Shown here piece after piece: positions 1 through 6,868 of a DNA stretch of 53,942 nt. The first letter of the stretch is position 1. Every line of letters starts with the position of its first letter. The notes under the pieces are model-generated. The model was not told the DNA's origin and ran no database searches. It worked only from the letters and a program-made list of their open reading frames with translations. Position numbers and translations under genes: made by a program. The DNA is from Clostridium sp. (GTDB taxonomy: Bacteria; Bacillota; Clostridia; Lachnospirales; Lachnospiraceae): assembly GCA_031275405.1 (NCBI GenBank), contig JAISOV010000028.1, forward strand, positions 1 to 53,942, in the 5' to 3' direction.

Positions 1-28
1 TCCATCCCTGCCGCGCGCTCTTCTTCCC

Positions 29-53
29 GCACGCGCCCCTCGCGGGCGCGTGC
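29..53 (+). terminator. GC-rich stem-loop, possible terminator
   Basis: A perfect 10-bp stem (29-38 with 44-53, GCACGCGCCC and its complement) with a 5-base loop is followed on the + strand by CGGGTTTTC. The T-tract is short, so termination is only possible. It lies downstream of the leftward tRNA genes and could end a gene outside the window. Positions 54-162 show nothing else recognisable. Confidence 0.35.
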
Positions 54-162
54 CGGGTTTTCAGGCCTGCGTTGCTGTTCGGTTGTCAAGGTCCGTCCGG
101 TAAGCGGCATGTTCCGCGATACGATACATCCTGTGAAACGATACCTTCCGAGAAGTTACCGA

Positions 163-251
163 CGGAGAAGGAGGGATTTGAACCCTCGCGCCGCTACTAA
201 CGACCTGCACCCTTTCCAGGGGTGTCCCTTCAGCCTCTTGGGTACTTCTCC
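163..251 (-). tRNA. tRNA-Ser(GGA)
   Basis: On the minus strand the sequence folds as a class II tRNA. The 7-bp acceptor stem is GGAGAAG with CTTCTCC, there is a long variable arm, and the T loop reads GGTTCAAATCC. The anticodon loop CTGGAAA gives anticodon GGA, reading UCC/UCU serine codons. The discriminator base is G, as usual for tRNA-Ser, and CCA is not encoded. It follows tRNA-Ser(TGA) by about 70 bases in the same direction, so both probably come from the promoter at 479-507. Confidence 0.95.
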
Positions 252-320
252 ACATAAACGGAATCATTTTCACTCTGATGATCGTCTGCTACCGGGAAGA
301 GATCATATTTTTCTCTCCAA

Positions 321-406
321 CGGAGAGAGTGGGATTCGAACCCACGCGCCCTTGCGGACAAACGGTTTTCAATACCGCCTCGTTATGACCACTTCGATAT
401 CTCTCC
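321..406 (-). tRNA. tRNA-Ser(TGA)
   Basis: On the minus strand this is a class II tRNA with acceptor stem GGAGAGA/TCTCTCC, anticodon loop ATTGAAA (anticodon TGA, reading UCA-type serine codons), a long variable arm and T-arm GGGTTCGAATCCC. The discriminator is G and CCA is not encoded. It is the first gene of a two-tRNA serine unit. tRNA genes are common island targets, and a foreign AT-rich island begins a few hundred bases away, although no tRNA 3'-end duplication was seen. Confidence 0.95.
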
Positions 407-478
407 CTACGAGCGCTTTTCGTGGATCTTCTTTTCCAAAACACACTGATTACGGTTCAGCCAATCAGCGTAAGTGTT

Positions 479-507
479 ATTCTATCAAAAAACAATTGAG
501 CTGTCAA
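479..507 (-). promoter_or_regulatory. sigma-A promoter of the tRNA-Ser pair
   Basis: On the minus strand, -35 TTGACA (502-507), a 17-base spacer and -10 TAGAAT (479-484) form a near-consensus promoter about 72 bases upstream of the first tRNA. Such strength suits a stable RNA unit. Confidence 0.8.
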
Positions 508-634
508 CAGCTTTTTACACTTTTTTCAGTACCTTTTTTTCAGGTTTCTTATAAAATGAAATGCGGCAGAGAAAGGCAGCAGAAAAAGGCGTATCATGGA
601 GCGTGAGAGAACGCCAAGGAAAGGACGGTGGCCT

Positions 635-817
635 ATGGTTCCAAAAGAGCATACCGCGGAAGCGCTGGCGGACGAATTGTGCAAAATCGTGGAGAAAGCG
701 GCGAAACCTTTATGGAACAGCTTTGCCGCATTTGATCTTGCCATTGACCAGGGATCTCACTGCCGATATATCAAGCAAAATAGTTTTGGTATGGATTCCC
801 AGAAAACTAATTTCTGA
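635..817 (+). pseudogene. short ORF, possible stump of a gene cut by the island
   Basis: A rightward 60-residue reading frame starts MVPKEHTAEALADELCKIV, preceded by AAGGAAAGGACGG, a plausible ribosome site; an in-frame ATG at 596 is an alternative start. The first 48 or so codons are GC-rich and look like real helical protein. From about 770 the composition becomes AT-rich, and the last codons run into the 3' end of the island's convergent M16 peptidase gene. I infer that the 5' part of a chromosomal gene was cut off by arrival of the island. I do not recognise the family, and it could also be an unrelated small protein. Confidence 0.35.
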
Positions 818-2042
818 ACAATTTATCATAAAATCCGGCATTTTGTACTGTTCCGATTACACCAAAGCTACAGCATTGAAAGTTTAAAATGGAATATGCT
901 GTTTTTTGCAGAAGGCTCAAGTCTGTAGTATCGTACATTTCACGATTGTTAGAATTCTTATTCCATATATAGGAAATAGCTTTTTGTTCCAAGAAGTCTT
1001 CCAAGGAATCGTTCTCCATAATTTCATTGGCTCTTATTTGTTTGGAGATTTTCACCTTTTCACTTTCTGTGAGTCCATATTGAGACAATGAAGTAATTAT
1101 ATCTTTAAGTGATAATAAAACTTGCATTTCTTTTTCATGACTATATGATATGCTGATCCCTAAAAATCCAATATCAGAATATTCGATCATAAAACTATAC
1201 GCCGAGTAACACAATGACTTTTCTTCTCTTAGAACCCGGTTAAGCCGCGATGAATACCCCGAACCCAGCGCGGTTCCAACAAATTCAATGTTAGACCTAT
1301 CTTTGTCGTCTCCCAAATAAGTGTTGAACAAGATCATAAAACTATTCTGATTGCTATCACGTGGTAATATTTTTGTGCAGGGAATAAATAAAGACTGACG
1401 ATTGTTAAGGTAATATTCACCAGAAGGTATCTTTGAAAATTCTACTTTTAGATCATTAAGATCTTTATCATCAAATCCACCTGCAACCGCAATGATCATT
1501 CTATTTGAAATAAAAAAATTCTTTTTGAATGAGGTCAACAATTTCATGTCCATATGTTTCAGACTTTCAATGGTACCTAATACTGGCTTCTCCAAGCCAG
1601 ACTGTATGATCGAATGGTTTAGTATTTCTTCCATTAAATAACTTTCGTAATCTGACATGGAATAAGATATTTCTTCTTGAATGATGTTTTGCTCATTTTG
1701 TATCAACGACTCTGAAAATTCATTATTTAAAAGCACATCCATCATGATCCGAACCAATTGATTCATGTGGCAAACTGCAGACTTGCCGTAAAAGCAAATA
1801 TATTCTCTTGCAGAATAGGCGTTGATTTGACCACCTATGGAATCTATCTCTTCGTGATGCTTCAGTATTGTCTTCCCCTTGACCGATTTCAACATAAGGT
1901 GTTCACAAAAGTGTGAGACGCCGTTCTCAAAACTGGTTTCCATCCGTGACCCGCCCAAAAAATACAGACGAATGCATATCACTTCTCTACTCAATCTTGG
2001 ATAGGCAAGTAATCTTGCTCCATTGTCCAATAATTCAACCAT
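807..2042 (-). CDS. M16-family zinc peptidase of the RiPP cluster
   Basis: This 411-residue single-module M16 (insulinase/pitrilysin-like) protein carries the inverted zinc motif HFCEH at residues 44-48, with candidate third ligand Glu123/124 in EEI about 76 residues later, the usual M16 spacing. The metal site therefore looks intact. No signal peptide is seen, so it is probably cytosolic. It is the last gene of the leftward RiPP cluster, 30 bases after the ABC exporter, with GGGAGGG close to its ATG. M16 enzymes in RiPP operons (AlbE/AlbF of subtilosin, PqqF) are linked to leader removal or peptide processing; by analogy I infer that it trims the modified precursor. It is much shorter than the 1005-residue M16C peptidase at 14014-17031 and not a copy of it. 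Base composition is AT-rich like the rest of the island. Confidence 0.85.
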   Translation of the reverse strand: MVELLDNGARLLAYPRLSREVICIRLYFLGGSRMETSFENGVSHFCEHLMLKSVKGKTILKHHEEIDSIGGQINAYSAREYICFYGKSAVCHMNQLVRIMMDVLLNNEFSESLIQNEQNIIQEEISYSMSDYESYLMEEILNHSIIQSGLEKPVLGTIESLKHMDMKLLTSFKKNFFISNRMIIAVAGGFDDKDLNDLKVEFSKIPSGEYYLNNRQSLFIPCTKILPRDSNQNSFMILFNTYLGDDKDRSNIEFVGTALGSGYSSRLNRVLREEKSLCYSAYSFMIEYSDIGFLGISISYSHEKEMQVLLSLKDIITSLSQYGLTESEKVKISKQIRANEIMENDSLEDFLEQKAISYIWNKNSNNREMYDTTDLSLLQKTAYSILNFQCCSFGVIGTVQNAGFYDKLFRN

Positions 2043-2072
2043 ATCCCTCCCAATAGCCTATATAATAGCTTT

Positions 2073-3731
2073 TTACAACGAGCTATTAACAATTAATTTT
2101 TGAAATTCCGGTGATAAGCTCACTTCATCATAGGTTCCGGAAATTGAAATGCATCCGGAATCCATAAGAACAATTTCATCAAACGTCCTCAGAAATTTTT
2201 CAGATAAATTATGCGTTACCATAATAACCGTCTTGCCCAAGATACTTGCAATGATTTGCATGACCTCATTCGTTGTGTTCTCGTCCAATGAAGAAAATGG
2301 TTCATCCAACAACATGATAGGTGTGTTCTGGGCTATTAGCCTTAGAATGCCCACAAGCCGCTGTTCACCGCCGCTTGTGTTCTGTAGATTTTCCGAACAA
2401 ATTACGCTCTCCTTATCTCTTAACGATGTCTGTGGTATCATATTCCTGGCTTGCTGAAAATCATATGAACCAAATACCGTTACATTCTCGGTAAAGCCTG
2501 ATGCAAAAATATGTTCATCCTGGTCTAATATCCCGATTAAGTATGATATGTCAATGAACCTTATATCTGTACCGTCAAGAGTAATATTTCCTGACGTCTG
2601 CGTATTCCTCTTCATCACTAAATGAAGTAAGGTAGATTTACCCGAACCGTTCCCCCCAATAATGGCATACTTCTTTCCTAAATGAAATTGATACGAACAC
2701 AAAAAATGAAAATCCCCGTTGCTGTAAGAAACATTATTTAAGGCTAGGACTGTTAAAAATGTAGATTTATCATCTGATTTGTTTATATCATTTATATAGG
2801 AAGTCTTCTGGGTTAATTCCTCTGTTACTTTCCTTATGGTTTCCTTGACAGATCGGAATGCAGTCAGATCATATAAGATGTCCTTTAAGGGGGAAACAAA
2901 GCATTCAATATATGCCAAGGAGGCAACTGCCGAACCGGTACTGATTTTATTCTGCAATAATAAAGCTCCGATGACAATAAAAGCGGAAATATTGATTGCG
3001 TAGGTAAACAGACCGTTTAACGCAAGCGACAGGGATTTCTCCTTGCCAAACTGATATCTGTTTTTCGCCGCCTCTGTTATATAATGGTCATGTTTATCTA
3101 GAAAATTTAATTCCGTGCGCGGTGATACATTCTTTTTGCCAGACAATAAGTCTTTTAGTATAGCCGTATACCTAGCGGTACTGTCAAGAAATAGTCTTCT
3201 TGATTTTCCTAGAGATTCTGACGTAAAGCGTGTCAGCAGCGTACAAAATATGGATGCGATCAAAAGAGTCATAGCTACCCGCCAGTCTATCAATACGACC
3301 AATATGATAGCGTACACAAAAAACATAAGGACGGATTTCGTTAAGTTAATCATAGGGGGCATAAAATCTTCACTAAGCGCACCAATATCATTGGATTGGA
3401 ATGAAATATATTCCCCAATATCTTTACCAAAGAATCTGCCAAACGGTCTCTTAAGCAATGATCTGAAATAATCTTTGCGAATTCCTGTCTCAAGACCAAT
3501 GCTGTGTTTCCAGGCAAACAACATAGATGCATAGCTTGACAATATGTACACCGCAACACACGAACAAAAAAGCGCAGTGATAGAAGCAAGTGACCAATCG
3601 CTTACCCCATTCAGTCTGTCAAAAAGTTCCTTGCTGGATATAGGCAGGAAAGCCAATGCCATATCACCCAATAACTGAAAAGCAAAATCACCCATCAGTA
3701 ACCATTTCATAGCCAGCAGATAACGTTTCAT
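2073..3731 (-). CDS. ABC exporter, fused membrane and ATPase domains
   Basis: A 552-residue half-transporter: an N-terminal region with about six membrane spans (roughly residues 8-285), then a nucleotide-binding domain with Walker A GGNGSGKST (about 359-367), signature SGGEQ (about 453-457) and Walker B IMLLDEP (about 472-478). There is no N-terminal C39 peptidase domain, so it exports but does not itself cut a double-Gly leader; the neighbouring M16 peptidase may do so. The start at 3731 is chosen because AAAGGAGAG lies just upstream; a GTG one codon earlier is also possible. It probably works as a homodimer in the cytoplasmic membrane to secrete the mature peptide and may also give self-immunity. 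Gene order supports the role; the substrate is inferred. Confidence 0.88.
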   Translation of the reverse strand: MKRYLLAMKWLLMGDFAFQLLGDMALAFLPISSKELFDRLNGVSDWSLASITALFCSCVAVYILSSYASMLFAWKHSIGLETGIRKDYFRSLLKRPFGRFFGKDIGEYISFQSNDIGALSEDFMPPMINLTKSVLMFFVYAIILVVLIDWRVAMTLLIASIFCTLLTRFTSESLGKSRRLFLDSTARYTAILKDLLSGKKNVSPRTELNFLDKHDHYITEAAKNRYQFGKEKSLSLALNGLFTYAINISAFIVIGALLLQNKISTGSAVASLAYIECFVSPLKDILYDLTAFRSVKETIRKVTEELTQKTSYINDINKSDDKSTFLTVLALNNVSYSNGDFHFLCSYQFHLGKKYAIIGGNGSGKSTLLHLVMKRNTQTSGNITLDGTDIRFIDISYLIGILDQDEHIFASGFTENVTVFGSYDFQQARNMIPQTSLRDKESVICSENLQNTSGGEQRLVGILRLIAQNTPIMLLDEPFSSLDENTTNEVMQIIASILGKTVIMVTHNLSEKFLRTFDEIVLMDSGCISISGTYDEVSLSPEFQKLIVNSSL

Positions 3732-3815
3732 CACAACTCTCCTTTCCTATGGAAATACGTAAGAGGATGATAGCATGTTTTTTATGAAAAATCAATCCAT
3801 ATGTTTATCAATAGT

Positions 3816-4847
3816 CTAGCTGATAAAGCTCTCTTTATATGCGACCGCCCTAGCATTAGCAATTCTACACGCAACACTCGAGGCGTCTAACATATTACCG
3901 GCTTCTTCGAGTGCCCCTCCGGCACATCTAACACAATAAGTTAGTTTTTTGCATTGACAACATTTTGTCAAATCTTTCCATTGTTTATTTTGAATATCCC
4001 TGAGTAAATACGAATTATTCCAAACTGTCTCAATATCATCGTTTTTTATATTACCCAAAACACAAGACAGTCTATTACATGGATGAATATTACCATGCCA
4101 GTCAATTGATAACGAGTGCTGCGTTTGCTTACAAACAAAATCAGATTCTCTATTAACATATACGGGAGTATAGCCAACTACTATATCTGCATTCCTTATA
4201 ATGACTGCAAGTTGTTCTTCATCTAAAATTAATTCTTGATTCCTGTCATCACCATCTAATTTTCTATATACAGCAAAGTCTGGTTTAAACCTGAATCCCA
4301 TTTCATCGCAATATTCTTTCAAAGCGTCATATGAATCGTAATTCGGTTTCATTATTATGGATTTAACCTGAACTGGTATCCCTTGTTTTTTTAAAAGATC
4401 TAAATTATTCAACACGATATTAAGCGATCCAGTTACTTGGGTAATGGAATCGTGTATATCTGATTTCGTTGAGAAGAGTGTGCAAGATAGCAAATCTACA
4501 TTATATAAAGATAATAACTCGATTTTCTTAGCATCAAGCAATGATGCATTGGTGAAAATTACCAAATTAAATCCTAATTCACGAATTTGATTTATAATTT
4601 CAAAAATATCATTCCGAAAAAACACTTCTCCCCCAGTAAGCGTGATTTCAAAACAGCCCATTTTTCGTAATGAAATTAAGAGCTTAAATATTTCATCTGT
4701 TGACAAACGATATGAATAATGATCAACATAACAATGTTTGCATCGCCAATTGCAACCGGATTGTATTTCAAGCATAACACTAAATAATTTATGATACTCC
4801 TCTGAAAGCGAAACGATTTTGCCTATGCTAATCTCTTTATGGCTCAT
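3816..4847 (-). CDS. radical SAM/SPASM peptide maturase (intact)
   Basis: A 343-residue radical SAM enzyme. The [4Fe-4S]-SAM motif CNWRCKHC supplies Cys32, Cys36 and Cys39; TLTGGE is the SAM-binding GGE motif. The C-terminus has a SPASM region with a C-x12-G-x4-C element, then CQCKKLTYCVRC and a last Cys in VACRIA, enough for auxiliary Fe-S clusters. SPASM maturases install thioether, C-C or similar bonds in peptides. The start is set by GAGGTG 8 bases upstream, and the gene overlaps the end of the PqqD-like gene by 11 bases, implying translational coupling. It is a clear paralogue of the broken gene at 5373-6386; both share the IIMKPN and HSL-ID motifs. Substrate: most likely the 42-residue peptide at 5170-5298. 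The type of bond cannot be read from sequence. Confidence 0.92.
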   Translation of the reverse strand: MSHKEISIGKIVSLSEEYHKLFSVMLEIQSGCNWRCKHCYVDHYSYRLSTDEIFKLLISLRKMGCFEITLTGGEVFFRNDIFEIINQIRELGFNLVIFTNASLLDAKKIELLSLYNVDLLSCTLFSTKSDIHDSITQVTGSLNIVLNNLDLLKKQGIPVQVKSIIMKPNYDSYDALKEYCDEMGFRFKPDFAVYRKLDGDDRNQELILDEEQLAVIIRNADIVVGYTPVYVNRESDFVCKQTQHSLSIDWHGNIHPCNRLSCVLGNIKNDDIETVWNNSYLLRDIQNKQWKDLTKCCQCKKLTYCVRCAGGALEEAGNMLDASSVACRIANARAVAYKESFIS

Positions 4848-5106
4848 TATAAATCACCTCGTGCGCGAGCAAATCATCAATGACATAATCCATATCCGCT
4901 CTAATTTCATCGGTGCTTACCGAGTACTTGGCAGCAATATCATCCATTATATTTTCCTTGCTGCAGCCAGAGACTACCCCATTCCAAATATCTACCGCAA
5001 CTCCCTGCAGCAATAGAAATATTTTTTGGGGAATTACATATATGTATATTTCGCCACTATTGTCTGGCATGGTCTGCCACGCTATTTTAAGTGTTGGTTT
5101 TAGCAT
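4837..5106 (-). CDS. PqqD-like RiPP leader-recognition protein
   Basis: An 89-residue protein with the look of a PqqD/RRE domain: an N-terminal beta-rich part (IYIYVIPQKIFLLL), then LQGVAVDIWN and a winged-helix-like part with ENIMDDIAAKYSVSTDEI and DMDYVIDDLLAHEVI. PqqD-type proteins bind the leader of a RiPP precursor and present it to the radical SAM enzyme. It starts after GAGGTGAAATT, lies between the precursor and the intact maturase, and overlaps the maturase start. Assignment is by pattern and position; a very similar arrangement occurs in many SPASM-RiPP operons. Confidence 0.82.
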   Translation of the reverse strand: MLKPTLKIAWQTMPDNSGEIYIYVIPQKIFLLLQGVAVDIWNGVVSGCSKENIMDDIAAKYSVSTDEIRADMDYVIDDLLAHEVIYNEP

Positions 5107-5126
5107 AATTTCACCTCAAATTTAGA

Positions 5127-5164
5127 ATACTATCCGGGTGTAAAATATTACACCCGGATAGTAT
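5127..5164 (-). promoter_or_regulatory. 17-bp stem-loop between precursor and maturation genes
   Basis: A perfect 17-bp inverted repeat (5127-5143 with 5148-5164, 4-base loop) starts 6 bases after the precursor stop codon and ends 20 bases before the PqqD-like gene. No T-tract follows on the minus strand, so it is probably a partial attenuator or a 3' mRNA stabiliser. It would make precursor transcript exceed enzyme transcript, as is common in peptide operons. Confidence 0.75.
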
Positions 5165-5169
5165 ACAAC

Positions 5170-5298
5170 CTACTTAGTTTGGGCTTTGTGGGTGGAACAT
5201 CCACTGCAAGCTGCACTCTTCGAGTTTCTCACTTCTACAGGAGCAGACTTTGTGATAGATGGCTTCACATATGGACGTTTTTGCTCATTGCTCTTCAT
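5170..5298 (-). CDS. RiPP precursor peptide, 42 residues, CxxC in C-terminal tail
   Basis: This small gene begins MKSNEQKRPYVKPSI and ends SAACSGCSTHKAQTK. Its ribosome site AAAGGAGGTG lies 6 bases before ATG and is the strongest in the cluster. The first 27 or so residues are charged and polar with no signal peptide, as expected for a leader read by a PqqD-like protein. The last 15 hold the only two cysteines, as C-S-G-C, plus several Ser/Thr/His/Lys residues that could receive a radical SAM-made crosslink. It stands directly upstream of the PqqD-like, SPASM, ABC and M16 genes. No Gly-Gly or other obvious cleavage site is visible. I do not recognise the sequence as a named class. The two-Cys tail differs from six-Cys SCIFF peptides, and lack of Asp/Glu after the Cys residues argues against typical CxxxD/E ranthipeptides. 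The product may be a sactipeptide-like or new class; that is inference. Confidence 0.8.
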   Translation of the reverse strand: MKSNEQKRPYVKPSITKSAPVEVRNSKSAACSGCSTHKAQTK

Positions 5299-5372
5299 AC
5301 CAACACCTCCTTTCAGATATATAAACACTCCTTATTAAGAATATGTTTTTCAGTTATGCCTTATATTTGATT

Positions 5373-6386
5373 TTAAATCACACTCGCATACTCACTGTTC
5401 CTATAATGTGCGTTGTCACATTCAATTGGATCAGGAAAACACAGATCGCCGCTACAGATAAGAGCTATCCCTGCACAACGGGAACAAAATGACTTGCTTT
5501 CGCAACTATTACATATTTTTAAATCCAACCATTTAAGTTGAGCTATTTTACTCAACTTCTCTGATGTATACCAAATCTCGGATATGGTTCTTTGATTTAT
5601 GTTGCCAAGTTCTACAGGTAACATGTTACACGGATATACACATCCAGAAGAATCTATATACAGCGAATGTTTGATGGAGTTGCAAACATACGAATTTGGC
5701 GTTATCACTTTTGGTGTATGAAATCCACGATATTGGTCAATTCGTTTAAGTATGTCGCCATTTTCCTCGTATGTTAGTCGCAGAGATTCCGCAACTTTAT
5801 GATGTCCATGTTTTGGAAATACGTTTGTTGTTCCTAAGTACTGAATTTTATGTTCGTCACAAAATGATATGATATTTTCATACGAATCTTTATTTGGTTT
5901 CATAATAATGTTCTTTATTTCAATGTTTACATCTCTGCTTTTTAAATACAGGATGTTATCAATAGATGCCTTAAGTGAACCCTAACAATTTGTGATGGCA
6001 TCATGAACATCTGGATTAAGTGAAAAAATAGTACAGGATATTTTTTCAATATTTGCTTGCGGAATAAAATCACGTGACTTTTCTGATAGCAAAGATAGAT
6101 TTGTAAATAGCTGTAAATTAAAGCCAAGTTGTCTCGCATCTGACAATATGTCCATGATGTCATTCCGCAAGAACATTTCTCCGCCAGTTAATATCAATTC
6201 AAATGTTTTCATAGTTCTTAATTCTCTAAATATTTTTTTCAAAACATCCAAAGATAATCCATCTGAATCGTGTTTCGGTATATAGCAATGTTCACATCGC
6301 CAATTACACTTTGTAAGTATCTCAATAGTACAATGTAATAATGTATGAGCTTTATCAGCTATGCTTATGGTATTTTCAACAGGCAT
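5373..6386 (-). pseudogene. second radical SAM/SPASM maturase, in-frame TAG
   Basis: One reading frame spans the region but is stopped once by TAG (minus strand, at 5982-5984). Before it: MPVENTISIADKAH, CNWRCEHC (Cys27, Cys31, Cys34) and LILTGGEMF. After it the protein continues in the same frame with GSLKASIDNIL, NIIMKPNKDSYEN, C-x12-G-x4-C, CNSCESKSFCSRC and a last Cys, a full SPASM tail. The intact paralogue reads SITQVTGSL where this one reads AITNC*GSL, so the stop replaces one residue and nothing else is lost. Without the stop it would be about 337 residues. GAAAGGAT precedes the ATG. It lies immediately upstream of the precursor gene. Possibilities: a fresh null mutation, a sequencing error, or an enzyme made in two parts or by readthrough. 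The lack of other damage suggests recent origin. Confidence 0.85.
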
Positions 6387-6436
6387 CTTAATCTATCCTT
6401 TCAACCTATGCATCAACAACAATTACAATCGTATTT

Positions 6437-6538
6437 TCAAGCGACAACGATCTGCAGTGTTTTACGGGAAGTCGGTACTCTGCGCTCATCTTTCACAAAT
6501 AATACCAATCTGCGATAACCGTTCTTGTAGTACGGCAT
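6437..6538 (-). CDS. possible 33-residue peptide upstream of the RiPP cluster
   Basis: A short leftward frame, MPYYKNGYRRLVLFVKDERR and 13 more residues, is rich in Arg/Lys and has no Cys. AGGAGGGAAG lies 16 bases before its ATG, farther than normal, and the promoter at 6570-6598 lies just before that. It could be a leader peptide, a second unmodified product or chance. It has no signal peptide and no resemblance to the 42-residue precursor. Apart from this frame, the two promoters and the palindrome described next, the 480-base gap between the island and alaS holds nothing I recognise. Confidence 0.25.
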   Translation of the reverse strand: MPYYKNGYRRLVLFVKDERRVPTSRKTLQIVVA

Positions 6539-6569
6539 CTATTAACCGACCTTCCCTCCTACCCAAATG

Positions 6570-6598
6570 ATACTATCATGCACATTCAACGGATGCAA
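6570..6598 (-). promoter_or_regulatory. proximal promoter of the RiPP cluster
   Basis: On the minus strand, -35 TTGCAT (6593-6598), 17-base spacer and -10 TAGTAT (6570-6575). It reads toward the 33-residue frame and the RiPP genes. The same -35 hexamer occurs in the distal promoter at 6674-6702. Confidence 0.55.
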
Positions 6599-6673
6599 GA
6601 CATTTTTTGACGGCAAACCACTAATTTCATACTGAAACGGATATAACTCACCCCTTGCACGAACCTTTGTATA

Positions 6674-6717
6674 AATGTAACACATACTTTTAAAAAATGC
6701 AAGCATTTTTTAAAAGT
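6674..6717 (-). promoter_or_regulatory. distal promoter overlapping a 32-bp palindrome
   Basis: On the minus strand, -35 TTGCAT (6697-6702), 17-base spacer and -10 TACATT (6674-6679). The -35 box lies inside an inverted repeat with 15-bp arms (6686-6700 and 6703-6717, core AAATGC-AA-GCATTT). The palindrome may be a dimeric repressor or activator operator, or a terminator of the alaS unit, since alaS transcription also runs leftward into it. Confidence 0.5.
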
Positions 6718-6868
6718 TTTCGGTTCACCTTTTTTCGACCTTTCTGCGGCCTTTTTCAGCACTGTCTTCCCAGGAAACTGCTGGCGGCGGACAGTAACTT
6801 TCTGATTTCCAAAGGTTTTACCGGAAAATGAATCCTGATTTTCCTATATAAATACCTGCACAGGCCGC

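Noticed and set aside
109..606. Rightward frame across the tRNA genes
   Set aside because: It runs through both tRNA-Ser genes in antisense and has no ribosome site.
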